Shown: positions 46,262 through 55,845, numbered from the stretch's first letter. The stretch is 64,000 nt of DNA from Iodobacter sp. BJB302 (GCF_002735645.1 NZ_PDZG01000011.1:1-64000); one strand, 5' to 3'. Numbers and translations are program-made. Notes: generated from the sequence alone by a model not told the origin.

Positions 46262-46532
46262 ATCACCACTCATAGCACAGGGCTTCAATATCCCCTTGAA
46301 ACACGCCGTAGCGAGGAACAAGCGGGGCGGGGTTTCGGCAAGGGAGCGAGGAACGAGCCAATCCCGCCCGCCGCCGACTCGATTGTCCGCAGCGCAGGGG
46401 CTTTCGTGTTTCGTGGGGCGGCCTTCTTTGCTTCCTTTCTTGGCCGTTCAAGAAAGGGAGTCCCCCGCGGGGATGCCGCACCAAAATCAACGTGCCGAAG
46501 GCACTAAAAAGATCTTTTCGATTTACTCGACG
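46262..46532 (+). repeat. Dispersed ~300-bp structured repeat, copy D
   Basis: The central part is almost identical to copy B (cgaggaacaagcggggcggg, then tcgattgtccgcagcg). The long hairpin at 46431-46460 pairs cttcctttcttg with caagaaagggag (one G-T) around loop gccgtt, and gtgccgaaggcac is at 46492-46504. Both outer ends are diverged and lack the gctaag inverted ends. It lies between hisD and a LuxR-type regulator, at the second break of the histidine cluster. Confidence 0.82.
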
Positions 46533-46669
46533 CTGATGAAATACAGCCCACCACACAAAAACTCAACCCATCCCCCCGCAACGCAACATTCAATCCCCCC
46601 ATACCACAACAGCTAAGCTAAAATGAATCTCACCAATGTCCTAAGCCTTAATCACTTTCAAGCTAAAGA

Positions 46670-47452
46670 ATGACCTCTGACCAGACTAAACAATTAATTG
46701 AACAACTTGAAATGAAAATCAGCTCATTTCAATATGTGCTCGCCTATCGCAATATCTTTGTGATTAGCTTTTTCAGCTCAGGTGAGATTCTGGATCATAA
46801 TTATCCTTCGCATGAAACCGCTACCCAACTTGATCATTTCAGTTTTCTGATCGGACAGGATAATCTGGCCGCGATTAAAGCGCTGATTAAAACCTCGGTT
46901 AGCGGAGCAGACGGCTGGAAGTTTTTTAACCGCGATTTAAAGCTGCATTTATTTCGCGTTAACCAAACCTTATGGCATATCGAGGTTGGCTCTTTAGAAG
47001 AAGAAAACGACGCTCATTATCCTAATCCGGATTTCGCTAAGTTTTACAGCCTAACTGAAACACTGACCGAATTCAGAGAATGGCAAGATAGCGGCGAAAT
47101 TGATGAAGTACTAGAGCGTATCCGCAGCCAGCATCTGCCACAAATCAGACAGGTAAAAGCTACGATCTCAGACCCTATTTTAATTATGTGCCTCGATTTA
47201 ATCGAAGGCATTGTGGCTTCCGCTGTCAATGATAATGGCGATATTGATACCAGCCTGTATGCCCTGCTCACGCCCTCCGAAGTGCAAGTCGCCAAGTTTA
47301 TTAAAGTAGGCATGTCGACTAAAGAAATTGCACAGAGCTTAAGCGTGGCCTCTAAAACAGTTGAAAATCATAGAAATAGTTTAAGAAGCAAATTGGGCAT
47401 TACCAATAAAGGCATTAATCTGCGCAATTATTTAATTAGCTTATCCACTTAA
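46670..47452 (+). CDS. LuxR-type transcriptional regulator with N-terminal sensor-like domain
   Basis: The 260-residue protein has an N-terminal ~120-residue PAS-like domain, a short helical linker and a C-terminal LuxR HTH (LTPSEVQVAKFIKVGMSTKE, then IAQSLSVASKTVENHR). The linker-HTH arrangement resembles PAS-LuxR regulators. It converges on the secreted chitin-binding gene across a shared terminator. A target cannot be named; the neighbouring sugar genes are candidates by position. Confidence 0.75.
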   Translation: MTSDQTKQLIEQLEMKISSFQYVLAYRNIFVISFFSSGEILDHNYPSHETATQLDHFSFLIGQDNLAAIKALIKTSVSGADGWKFFNRDLKLHLFRVNQTLWHIEVGSLEEENDAHYPNPDFAKFYSLTETLTEFREWQDSGEIDEVLERIRSQHLPQIRQVKATISDPILIMCLDLIEGIVASAVNDNGDIDTSLYALLTPSEVQVAKFIKVGMSTKEIAQSLSVASKTVENHRNSLRSKLGITNKGINLRNYLISLST

Positions 47453-47489
47453 TCAATTTCCAGTATGAGTAATCTCATTACATTTTCGT

Positions 47490-47526
47490 AAAAAAAGCCC
47501 TGCCATCAAAATGGCAGGGCTTTTTA
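47490..47526. terminator. Bidirectional terminator
   Basis: agccctgccat-caaa-atggcagggct, with A and T runs at the ends, serves the LuxR gene on plus and the secreted-protein gene on minus. Confidence 0.92.
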
Positions 47527-47548
47527 CTTACTGGTCAGCAGCTATGGC

Positions 47549-49759
47549 TTATTGGCAAGCAGCGCCTTTAGTCCATACATCGTTTGTGCCTGGCTCATTG
47601 CCTTGTGTCCACCATTTATTGGTGTACTCAAAGCCTTTGTGTGAAACCTTGGTACCACCAGCGGCATAAACTGTTGTTGCAGACCATGCAGCTGCAGCGC
47701 AAGTATTTGAGCTGCCTTGTTCAAAACTAACGGCAACACTGCGTGGGCCAGTTACATTTACCAGGGTAAATGAGCTGCTGATGGCTTGTGCTGCGCCATC
47801 TACAGTAATGCTCTTAATTTTGTAGCCAGTATTCGGTGTGATAGTGAAAACCTGATTGGTTTTTTCACGCACTTGCACCACGCCAGATGGTGCAATCACA
47901 CCGCCAGTGCCAGCCGAAGCCGTTACCGGGAAGTAAACTGCAGTTGATGGATCATCAATCTTCATATCGCTGTAATTGCCGGTTACGCCGTAGAAATTCT
48001 TAGCCGACAGATCAGAGATCTTAGTATTGAGTAAACGCAGCGCCTTCGTATCCCCGCCATTAGAAGCCGGATTTAAAGTCAGCACCACATCGGCCCCCTC
48101 TTGCTTCAGAGCTAAAGCGCTAAAGTTGTAAGCAAATGCAGCTAAATTAACCGTGGTATTGGCAGCTTTAAAGTAATCCACGCTTTTTGCCTTGCCCCAG
48201 CCCCATGTGGTTGGGTTCAGCAGTACGGTGAACTCCAGCGAAGAATAGCTGCCGCTCATATTGCTGAACATATCTGAGGATACTTGTGCAGCTGTTACGC
48301 CAGGCAATTCGATCCATGAGTATATGCCACCGTCCGCAGCTTGGGTACCAATAAACAAACTGCCGTTGTCCTGGAATATTTTCAGGTGCTTAAAGCCAAG
48401 GCCAGAAGTACCCTGAATCTGATCCAGAGCCGGGTTAAAACCAGTTGCGGTTTGCTTGCCCGACCATGCCAGCTTGTACACAGCAGAAACAACAATCACT
48501 GCTGATGGATTAGCCTTTACAGCGGCAGCGGAAACTTTTTCAAGCAAAACAGACTGCCCGGCAAACTGCAGCAATGCACCACCTGCGCTGTCTGTTACCG
48601 CTAAAGAAGCCAGCGGGTTAGAGCCAGTCCAGTTGCGTAATACAATTTTATCTTTACCCACTACAAAATCTTTTACTGTGGTTGTGCCGCCAGGGAACTG
48701 GCTGAGATAAATCGTGTTTTTGCCGCCACCGGTATAAACCGTGTCATTACCCTGCCCTGCAGATAAAACCTCATCCAGCGGGCCGCCACTAATGGTGTCA
48801 TCGTTTGGCGTATCAATTTGCGTATCGTAATTACCAAATTTATCGATATATGTTGTTACGCAAGTACCTTGCTCATCGCAGGCTACTTTATTGGTGATCA
48901 ATAAATCAGCCGCCCCCCAGGCACCGCCTAAGTGAGCTGCAGCCAATAAACCGGACATAGTGGCTTTAATGGTAATTGGATTGCCATTTTCATCTTTACC
49001 TGGCCAAGATTTAGCCAAGGCCTGTGCCCAGGTGATATTGGCAGCGGCCAGCTTTTCTGACATCACGCCATAGTTAAAGCGCATGGCATCACGAATCACA
49101 TACTCTTGCTTGGCTGGATTTTTTAAATCAGCAAAGCTGTTCACGCCATTACGGCCAGAGAAAGTGCCTTCCCAGCGATTATTATGTGTACCACGTACTT
49201 TATTACCGCCAGAACCAGGAATTTCAATTGTGGCTTCAGTAACACCATTTGCCCATGTTGAATCAGGCGCGAAAATATAGAATTTATCCAGATTTTCTGT
49301 CGCTGAAACATACTTCACCGGAGAGTAATAACCGGTATCAATCATTAATGCTTCGCCAAGCTGATAACCAATAAAACCCCATGCATTTAAAGAGCTGTAT
49401 TGCATAGTTTTAAACATTGCAGCCTGATCTGCTGCATTTGGATTGTAAATAGTATTAAGACCCAGCTTAGTAAAGTACTGATTAACTGTTGTAGGCTCAA
49501 TAATCAAACTACCGGTAGACGGATCACGCACCGGCACGCCAGGAGTAACAACTTTGGCATAGCGCAGAATCGGTGAATTAAAATTCTGTTTATAAAAATC
49601 AGCTTTAGCCGGATCAATACCGGATTCAAAAGCACGCATATTATCAAGGAAGTCCTGGAAAGATCCCTTAGTTGCAGCAGGCGCGGCAATCGCAGCCATA
49701 GGCATAGAAACTAATAAACCAGCTAAAATGGTTAAGCGGTGTTTCATTGAATTTTTCAT
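47549..49759 (-). CDS. Secreted modular protein: lysozyme-like N-terminus, RTX-like region, chitin-binding C-terminus
   Basis: The 736-residue precursor has a Sec signal (about 1-26). Residues about 30-300 resemble lysozyme-like transglycosylase domains (FLDNMRAFESG with a possible catalytic Glu, then SSLNAWGFIGYQLGEALMI). A short calcium-binding-like stretch (NDDTISGGP, GQGNDTVYTGGGKNTIYL) lies near 310-345. A Gly-rich repeat domain (ITPNTGYKIKSITVDG) precedes a CBM5/12-type module at the end (AWSATTVYAAGGTKV, WWTQGNEPGTNDVW). It probably acts on chitin or peptidoglycan outside the cell; the catalytic activity is inferred. Confidence 0.7.
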   Translation of the reverse strand: MKNSMKHRLTILAGLLVSMPMAAIAAPAATKGSFQDFLDNMRAFESGIDPAKADFYKQNFNSPILRYAKVVTPGVPVRDPSTGSLIIEPTTVNQYFTKLGLNTIYNPNAADQAAMFKTMQYSSLNAWGFIGYQLGEALMIDTGYYSPVKYVSATENLDKFYIFAPDSTWANGVTEATIEIPGSGGNKVRGTHNNRWEGTFSGRNGVNSFADLKNPAKQEYVIRDAMRFNYGVMSEKLAAANITWAQALAKSWPGKDENGNPITIKATMSGLLAAAHLGGAWGAADLLITNKVACDEQGTCVTTYIDKFGNYDTQIDTPNDDTISGGPLDEVLSAGQGNDTVYTGGGKNTIYLSQFPGGTTTVKDFVVGKDKIVLRNWTGSNPLASLAVTDSAGGALLQFAGQSVLLEKVSAAAVKANPSAVIVVSAVYKLAWSGKQTATGFNPALDQIQGTSGLGFKHLKIFQDNGSLFIGTQAADGGIYSWIELPGVTAAQVSSDMFSNMSGSYSSLEFTVLLNPTTWGWGKAKSVDYFKAANTTVNLAAFAYNFSALALKQEGADVVLTLNPASNGGDTKALRLLNTKISDLSAKNFYGVTGNYSDMKIDDPSTAVYFPVTASAGTGGVIAPSGVVQVREKTNQVFTITPNTGYKIKSITVDGAAQAISSSFTLVNVTGPRSVAVSFEQGSSNTCAAAAWSATTVYAAGGTKVSHKGFEYTNKWWTQGNEPGTNDVWTKGAACQ

Positions 49760-49995
49760 TCGTCTCTCTCAATTGTTTAGGATAAATGCCGTTTAAAAAG
49801 CAAATTCTTTTATATTTTTTGAAAAATCTAATACGCAAATCCAAAACCAGGTCTATTTAATTTCTACACCTCCTTTTATTAAAAATTAAAAATCAAACCA
49901 AAGCCGCACTTATCAATCAGCCATTCCCGCAGCCCTTTTTCATCCAGCATAAAAAAGCCGGATCTGCGCGGGAATAGCATTACTGAATCAAACAA

Positions 49996-51609
49996 TCAAA
50001 CGCTCAGGCAAACCTGCGCCGCAGCCCGCGCGCTGCATTCACGGCTGCCATAAGCGCAAACATGGCCAGCCAGTTCAGGCACAGACTCATAGGCATTACG
50101 CAAACCGATCACCACCAATTGCTCGCCGAATTTGGCGGCAAGTTCAGCTACCAGTGCTTTTGATGCCGCTTGCTTAAAATCTTCACCAGGCAGCGGGTAG
50201 TTTTCGATAACGGCCAGAACCAGCTGATCCGCCGCAACTTTTACCTCAGCAAGCCATGTTTTAGCCTCGGTGTAATCCAGAATACTCAGCCTCTCTTCAG
50301 GCAGAAGGGTGCTGATTTCTGCAGCAAAATAATCAAAAGCAGGCGTCGCCTGATTCGGGCCAATACCGCGCGGATTCACCAGATTGGCGTAATCGGCCAA
50401 TGGCGTGGTTTGCAAAACGAATACGTGTTTATCCGCCTGAACCGGCAGATTACGTGCCGGGTCGGCCAGGATTTGTACAGCAGATTGGGCGGCAGCCTGC
50501 TCTACCTTGCGATTGGCCACCTGATTAAACTCACGGAACAGCGGCATACCCACCAAACGCGCCAGCTTAAAGGCCACAACGCGCTCTACAATCTGATTCA
50601 GCTCGGCTTCCGGCATACGGCCGTCTTCTACCGCGCTGACAATGGCACCAATCATGGCCAGCTGGTTTTCAAGGTAGTTATCGTTGTGATCGTAGTGCTC
50701 TTCAGAGAGCATCATCATGTCGATACCGGCTTTAAACGCAATAATGGCAGCTTCTACCGGCGGGAAATTACGGCGAATCGCGCCCATATTCATGCTGTCG
50801 GAAATCACAATGCCTTTGAAGCCCAGCTTCTCACGCAAGACATCCTGCAAAATGGCCCTCGATAAAGTAGCCGGATAAACCGGATCGATCTGCGGGTAGC
50901 AGATATGCGAAGTCATCATCAGCTCTACCCGCGCATCAATCGCAGCTTTAAACGGGGCAAGGTCTTCCACCATCAGCGTGGCCAGCGATTTATCGACCAC
51001 AGGGATTTCACGGTGCGTGTCACCCGTAGTATCACCATGGCCGGGGAAATGCTTGGCGCAAACTACAATTCCACCATCGTGAGCGCCATGCACCGCCGCC
51101 CCCACTTGTACCGCCACCTGTGCAGGCACTTCACCAAAGGCACGGGTATCAATAATCGGTGAATTAGGTTTCAAATTAACGTCAGCGCATGGGCCAAGCA
51201 CACAATTAAACCCGGCCGAGCGCATTTCAATACCGAATACGCTATACATTTGCGCACTGAGGGCTGGATTATCGGCACTGCCCAAGGCCAGATTGCCCGG
51301 CCCGGTTGTGGATTCAGGAGTAAGCACACTCCATGCACCTTCCTGATCCACGCCCAAGAGCATAGGTACGGCATCTGCCCGCTGATTCACAATGGCGGCC
51401 ATGGCCTGGGTGAGCTGACGTGCCTCGGCAAAAGTAGCAGCATTGTCCTGGCTCAGATAACAACCACCTAAGTTGTAGCGCTCGATCAAAGGGCGGGCGG
51501 CTTCGGCATCTTTGCCAGGGAAGGCCAGAATAAACAATTGCCCCACTTTTTCTTCCAAAGACCAGCCGCTTATTTTTTGTGCAGCCTGGCTGCGAAACGA
51601 TTCAAACAT
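49996..51609 (-). CDS. GH3 beta-N-acetylhexosaminidase (NagZ-like)
   Basis: The 537-residue cytoplasmic enzyme (no signal peptide) has a GH3 domain: KHFPGHGDT (186-194, with the catalytic His loop GDTHRE) and the nucleophile Asp271 in ISDSMNMGA. It releases GlcNAc from chitooligosaccharides or muropeptides. It is longer than E. coli NagZ, with a C-terminal ~190-residue domain as in Gram-positive NagZ and marine NagA-type enzymes. It lies downstream of a sugar ABC transporter on the same strand, suggesting hydrolysis of imported aminosugar oligomers. Confidence 0.85.
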   Translation of the reverse strand: MFESFRSQAAQKISGWSLEEKVGQLFILAFPGKDAEAARPLIERYNLGGCYLSQDNAATFAEARQLTQAMAAIVNQRADAVPMLLGVDQEGAWSVLTPESTTGPGNLALGSADNPALSAQMYSVFGIEMRSAGFNCVLGPCADVNLKPNSPIIDTRAFGEVPAQVAVQVGAAVHGAHDGGIVVCAKHFPGHGDTTGDTHREIPVVDKSLATLMVEDLAPFKAAIDARVELMMTSHICYPQIDPVYPATLSRAILQDVLREKLGFKGIVISDSMNMGAIRRNFPPVEAAIIAFKAGIDMMMLSEEHYDHNDNYLENQLAMIGAIVSAVEDGRMPEAELNQIVERVVAFKLARLVGMPLFREFNQVANRKVEQAAAQSAVQILADPARNLPVQADKHVFVLQTTPLADYANLVNPRGIGPNQATPAFDYFAAEISTLLPEERLSILDYTEAKTWLAEVKVAADQLVLAVIENYPLPGEDFKQAASKALVAELAAKFGEQLVVIGLRNAYESVPELAGHVCAYGSRECSARAAAQVCLSV

Positions 51610-51718
51610 ACTAAAACTCCATTTTTAAGCAATAAGGGGCCACAGGCCGTGTAAAACACGGTCTGGCTATAAATAATGGTTGGCTAAGTCTTAAAAGGAC
51701 CTGCTTCTGTAAACCCAG

Positions 51719-51836
51719 AGCACAGAAATCTATTGGTTTTCTCTGTGGAACTCCGTGTCCTCTGTGTTCTCTGTGGTTCAAGATTTGGGTTTTTACGAGA
51801 TCACGCGTGGGCACAAGGGCGTGCCCACCCTACATA
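51719..51836. repeat. CACAGAGAA-type and REP-like intergenic repeats
   Basis: ctctgtggaactccgtgtcc then tctgtgttctctgtggttca is an inverted relative of 46138-46200. It is followed by gtgggcacaagggcgtgccc-accctac, a REP-like hairpin. These fill the 231-base gap between the permease and the GH3 gene. Confidence 0.5.
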
Positions 51837-51840
51837 TGCT

Positions 51841-52821
51841 TTAGCGCTTTTTCTTACGTAAATTGCCCATGGTTAGCGTGACGGCGAAGATGATGATCAG
51901 GCCACGGAAAATCATTTGCTGATCCACATTCAGGCCCATCAGCACCAGCCCGTTATTCACCATGCCCATAATCAGCGCGCCGATAATGGAGCCCATCACC
52001 GTGCCCTTGCCGCCAAACAGGCTGGTGCCACCAATAATCACCGCAGCCACCACCATCATCAAATCATTTTCACCCAGGGTGTAGCGGGCACTTTGCAGGC
52101 GGCCTGCATATAAAACACCAGCTAGTGCAGCAAGTGCAGCGTTTAATACCAACACATACAGCTTGATGCGATTAACGTTAATCCCCGAATACATCGCAGC
52201 GATTTTATTGCCGCCGCTGGCCAGCACTTCTTTACCAAAAGCGGTACGGCGCAATAAAACATGGCCCAGTACGGCAATCAGCACCATCCAGATAAACAGC
52301 ACCGAAACCGGGCCAATATCGCCAGAACCAAACACAAATACAAAAGTTTCGTTCTCTACCGGAATCGATTGCAGGGCGGTAATCCAGCGCGTCACCCCTG
52401 TGATAATCCCCGCCATACCGAGCGTCACCAGAAAGGATGGAATACCGACTTTAGCTACAAACAAGCCATTAATCAGTCCACACAAAGAGCCTGCAAGTAA
52501 GGCTCCCAGCACCGCCCAGCCCATGCCATAAGGCATCAGCATGGCCGCGGTTACAGCAGACAGCGCCACAATTGCACCAAAAGACAGATCAATTTCTGCG
52601 GCAGATAAAACAAACGTCATGCCCACGGCCATGATGGAAATCATGGCGGTCTGGCGGGCAATATTCATGAGATTACCCGCTTCTAAAAAGCCTTTGTCGT
52701 GCAGGGTAATTGAGAAAAATATAAAAATACCGATGAAAACCAGATAAATAACCGAGCTTTTCCAGTCTGTCTGGCGGGCAGGCACAACTGCTGCGTCCGC
52801 TTTATTTGCCGTGATGTCCAT
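51841..52821 (-). CDS. Sugar ABC transporter permease (RbsC family)
   Basis: The 326-residue permease has about 8-10 membrane segments and RbsC-type motifs (FVLSAAEIDLSFGAIVALS, NGLFVAKVGIPSFLVTLGM, VVAAVIIGGTSLFGGKGTV). Start MDITANKADAAVV at 52821 has an agaggga ribosome-binding site; the frame extends 15 codons further up. It belongs with the ATPase and binding protein upstream. The substrate may be an aminosugar, given the GH3 neighbour, but this is inference. Confidence 0.88.
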   Translation of the reverse strand: MDITANKADAAVVPARQTDWKSSVIYLVFIGIFIFFSITLHDKGFLEAGNLMNIARQTAMISIMAVGMTFVLSAAEIDLSFGAIVALSAVTAAMLMPYGMGWAVLGALLAGSLCGLINGLFVAKVGIPSFLVTLGMAGIITGVTRWITALQSIPVENETFVFVFGSGDIGPVSVLFIWMVLIAVLGHVLLRRTAFGKEVLASGGNKIAAMYSGINVNRIKLYVLVLNAALAALAGVLYAGRLQSARYTLGENDLMMVVAAVIIGGTSLFGGKGTVMGSIIGALIMGMVNNGLVLMGLNVDQQMIFRGLIIIFAVTLTMGNLRKKKR

Positions 52822-52871
52822 ACCATCCCTCTTAGATTTAGGAATTAGATTTTTTCTGATTTGCACATGAG

Positions 52872-52934
52872 CATGTTGGGTTACGCCGATTTATCCGCCT
52901 AAAACCGCGAATATACCGCCTAACCCAACCTACG
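52872..52934. repeat. REP-like inverted repeat (gttgggtta...taacccaac)
   Basis: gttgggtta and taacccaac form a 9-bp inverted repeat with a cgccgattta/aaaccgcg inner region, ending in ctacgt. This is a common proteobacterial intergenic unit. It lies between permease and ATPase genes of one operon. Confidence 0.55.
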
Positions 52935-52947
52935 TGATTACTGATCC

Positions 52948-54429
52948 CTACTGCACCGCAGCCAGCAAACGCTCTTCTGTCTGGCCTTCTTGAATCAGCC
53001 CGGCAATCCGTCCTTTATTCACGATATATGTGCTGTCGCAAAAGCTGGCGATTTCGCTGTATTCGCTGGAAACAAAAATCACGGCATTTCCCTGCGCCGC
53101 GTATTCATTCACGATGCGCATAATTTCGTACTTGGAGCTCAGATCAATACCAAAAGTAGGATCATCCAGTAGCATGACACGGGCATTGGTGCTCATACAT
53201 TTGCCAATGACTACTTTTTGCTGATTGCCACCTGATAAAAATCTCACCACCTGATCCGGCCCGCTGGTTTTAATATGCAGACGTTTGATCAGGCTTTCGA
53301 CTAATTCCCTGCCACGCCCCTCATCCAGCAGTAAGGGAGACGACAATTTATCAAACAAAGACATTAGCATATTGTCAGCAACACTAAAATCTAAAACCAA
53401 GCCCTGGCTGCGCCTGTCTTCTGGCACAAGATTAATACCCAGCTTAATCGCGTCATTCGGGTTTTTAATTTTCACGCTCTGACCAGAGAGTAAAATCTGC
53501 CCAGATTCGATGGCATCGAGGCCAAAAATCGCTTCTAAGATCTCGGTACGGCCACTGCCAAGCAAGCCCGCCAGGCCAACCACCTGCCCCGGGTACACCT
53601 TGAAAGACACGTCTTCCAGTACCGAAGTCACTACATTACGCAGCTCCAGCAGCGGTGTTTGCTCAGTATCCACGGCCACGCGCTGCCAGTTTTCATTGGC
53701 ATTACGATGGTGGCCCAGCATATCAGCAACCAATTCTTCGATATTGGTGGTGATCACCGGGCTGCTGCGTACCAGAAAGCCATCACGCAGCACGCTGACC
53801 GAATCACAAATCTTAAAAATATCGCGCAAATAATGGGTGATATAGATAATCGAAACGCCTTGCGACTTCAGCGTGTTCACCACGGTAAACAGCTTTTCAA
53901 TTTCTTTATCAGATAAAGACGCGGTAGGCTCATCCAGAATCAAAACCCTGGCGTTTTGCGAAATGGCTTTGGCAATTTCGATAAACTGCTGCTGCCCCAT
54001 CGTCAGCTCACCCACACTCTGCCATGGGTCCAGAGCAATGCCCATTTTTTCCAGCACCGCCAGAGTGGCCTGCTCCATGGCGCGGTGATCAACTAGGCCG
54101 CCCCTGCCCAGCCAATTGCCCATAAAGATGTTTTCGGCCACGCTCATGGTCGCAACGAGGCTCAGATCCTGATAAACCATCACGATTCCGGCCTCCCGTG
54201 CATCGCGCGGAGACTGGAAATCAACTGGCTGACCAAACAAAGACAGCTCGCCCGCATCGCGCTGATAATAGCCATTAAGCAGCTTCATCAGCGTTGATTT
54301 ACCTGCACCGTTCTGGCCAACTATCGCATGCACCTCACCCTGCCTGAGGGTGAAATCAATGCCTTTTAATACGGCATTGCCATCAAACGCTTTAGTCAGC
54401 CCTCGTGCTTGAATTGCAGCTTCATTCAT
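52948..54429 (-). CDS. Sugar ABC transporter ATPase with two ABC domains (RbsA/MglA family)
   Basis: The 493-residue protein has two ABC modules. The first has Walker A GQNGAGKST (about 37-45), signature LTMGQQQ and Walker B LILDEPTASLS. The second has the degenerate P loop GLLGSGRTE and signature LSGGNQQK, as normal in this family. A 78-base-plus repeat gap separates it from the permease and a strong hairpin separates it from the binding protein gene. Confidence 0.92.
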   Translation of the reverse strand: MNEAAIQARGLTKAFDGNAVLKGIDFTLRQGEVHAIVGQNGAGKSTLMKLLNGYYQRDAGELSLFGQPVDFQSPRDAREAGIVMVYQDLSLVATMSVAENIFMGNWLGRGGLVDHRAMEQATLAVLEKMGIALDPWQSVGELTMGQQQFIEIAKAISQNARVLILDEPTASLSDKEIEKLFTVVNTLKSQGVSIIYITHYLRDIFKICDSVSVLRDGFLVRSSPVITTNIEELVADMLGHHRNANENWQRVAVDTEQTPLLELRNVVTSVLEDVSFKVYPGQVVGLAGLLGSGRTEILEAIFGLDAIESGQILLSGQSVKIKNPNDAIKLGINLVPEDRRSQGLVLDFSVADNMLMSLFDKLSSPLLLDEGRGRELVESLIKRLHIKTSGPDQVVRFLSGGNQQKVVIGKCMSTNARVMLLDDPTFGIDLSSKYEIMRIVNEYAAQGNAVIFVSSEYSEIASFCDSTYIVNKGRIAGLIQEGQTEERLLAAVQ

Positions 54430-54493
54430 TGAGATGAAATCCCTATTGCCTGGCGGGTTTTACCCGTCTTACAAGGCTGCACAAAAACCCCTG

Positions 54494-54549
54494 AAACACA
54501 GAGCGCACTCACAGCACACCACCTGCTGTAAACCATCCGCTCTGTGTTT
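54494..54549 (-). other. Strong intercistronic hairpin between binding protein and ATPase genes
   Basis: aaacacagagcg (54494-54505) pairs perfectly with cgctctgtgttt (54538-54549), and acagca/tgctgt extends the inside. In the minus-strand operon it follows the binding-protein stop. Such 3' hairpins typically let binding proteins be made in excess over membrane subunits. A REP-like ggcgggttttaccc unit lies just beyond, at 54452. Confidence 0.6.
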
Positions 54550-54581
54550 AGATAATCAAGGTTTGTATCAGCCGCTCTGTA

Positions 54582-55643
54582 TTATTTTTTTGCTGCCAGC
54601 GCTTTCACAACGGCATCAGGCGGCTGGCGGAATAATGCTTTATTCCACTGTGCAGCCAGATTGCCTGAAGTCACCTTGATGGCGTCAACGGTCACAAAAG
54701 CGGGGGTAGGTTTATTGATCAGGGACATCGCGCCCATAGTGGCCAGGGTTTTACCCATATCGTAAGGCAGATCGCTCACAATCCCAGCCACATTGCCGCC
54801 CTTCACCATATCCAGCGCATTGGCCGCGCCCAAATCCATAGTGATCACTTTGACGTCTTTACGGCCAGCGGTGCGTACTGCCGCAGTCACGCCTTCGGCA
54901 ATCGCATCCCATGGTGCGTAAATGGCTTTTACAGATGGGTTTTGCGTTAGAATCGCCGAAGCAATCACTTCGCCGTCATTTGGATTAGCAATGCCTTTAT
55001 CGGCTACCACTTTGATATTTGGATAACGCGCCAGCACCGCCTTCACTGCGCTGTCACGCTGATTGGTGACATAGTAATTCGCCGCATGATGCATCACGGC
55101 CACATCACCCTTGCTGCCAATACTGTCTGCCATCAGCTCGGCAGCGGCCTTACCCATCCCGAATAAATCATCAGTCACAATGCCTGCGTAATCTTTACCA
55201 GCCTTAAAGCCCTGCGGTGCATTGCTGATAAACACCAGCTTCACGCCCTGCTGAGTCGCTTGCTTGAACGCTACAGCGCCTGACACGGGATCAATTACCA
55301 GTGAAATAATAATATTGGGTTTCAGCGCCAGAACGGTTTCGAGATCAGTACGCTGTTTTTTAGGATCCATTTCTGCATCGGTAACAGCCACAACTTTAAT
55401 ACCCAATTCATCAAATACTTTCCTGGCGCCCGCAATCAAAGCAGTCGAAAAATCCGACGTGGTATGCATCAGAATCGCCGCTTTGTAATCCTTACCCTTC
55501 AGCTGGGCCACATCCTGAGCTGCCAGTTTTACCTGGGTGTAAGACGTTGGCGTTTCACCATTTGGCCCTACGGTATGATCCACGGCCGCAAAGGCATTGG
55601 TACAGAACAGGGCAAGCAGCAGACCTTTTAAACTAGCACGCAT
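54582..55643 (-). CDS. Sugar ABC transporter periplasmic binding protein (RbsB-like)
   Basis: The 353-residue precursor has a signal peptide (MRASLKGLLLALFCTNAFA). It has the two-lobe type I fold of the RbsB family (KAAILMHTTSDFSTALIAGA, NIIISLVIDPVSGAVAF, YAGIVTDDLFGMGKAAAELM, KAIYAPWDAIAEGVTAAV). It is the first gene of the ABC-GH3 operon. Its promoter shares a distinctive block with the other binding protein gene nearby. The ligand is not predictable from sequence. Confidence 0.9.
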   Translation of the reverse strand: MRASLKGLLLALFCTNAFAAVDHTVGPNGETPTSYTQVKLAAQDVAQLKGKDYKAAILMHTTSDFSTALIAGARKVFDELGIKVVAVTDAEMDPKKQRTDLETVLALKPNIIISLVIDPVSGAVAFKQATQQGVKLVFISNAPQGFKAGKDYAGIVTDDLFGMGKAAAELMADSIGSKGDVAVMHHAANYYVTNQRDSAVKAVLARYPNIKVVADKGIANPNDGEVIASAILTQNPSVKAIYAPWDAIAEGVTAAVRTAGRKDVKVITMDLGAANALDMVKGGNVAGIVSDLPYDMGKTLATMGAMSLINKPTPAFVTVDAIKVTSGNLAAQWNKALFRQPPDAVVKALAAKK

Positions 55644-55677
55644 TTTTCAACCTCTTGATGTGGGTATTCATGGGTGT

Positions 55678-55705
55678 AGTATAGGTGTTTTGTAGGTGTC
55701 GTCAA
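55678..55705 (-). promoter_or_regulatory. Promoter of the RbsB-like gene with shared CACCTACAAAA block
   Basis: Read on the minus strand: TTGACG, a 16-base spacer acacctacaaaacacc, then TATACT, about 35 bases before the ATG. The spacer and -10 contain ACACCTA twice, 11 bases apart. The same block, CACCTACAAAA..CCTA, occupies the same place at 57438-57466, suggesting a common regulator. Confidence 0.65.
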
Positions 55706-55845
55706 TCAATTGGCATGAAAAACACAATATTTTGTTGGTATTCGTTCCCAGACTACATTTTCTTTTTTGAGTGGTAAACAAAGCACGTCATTGAATCTTT
55801 TATTCCAGAATTTAAACCCGCCACCTTAGACAAAAACAATATATA

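Noticed and set aside
50170-50865. 231-codon frame opposite the GH3 gene
   Set aside because: It lies antisense to the conserved C-terminal part of the glucosidase and has no recognisable domain.
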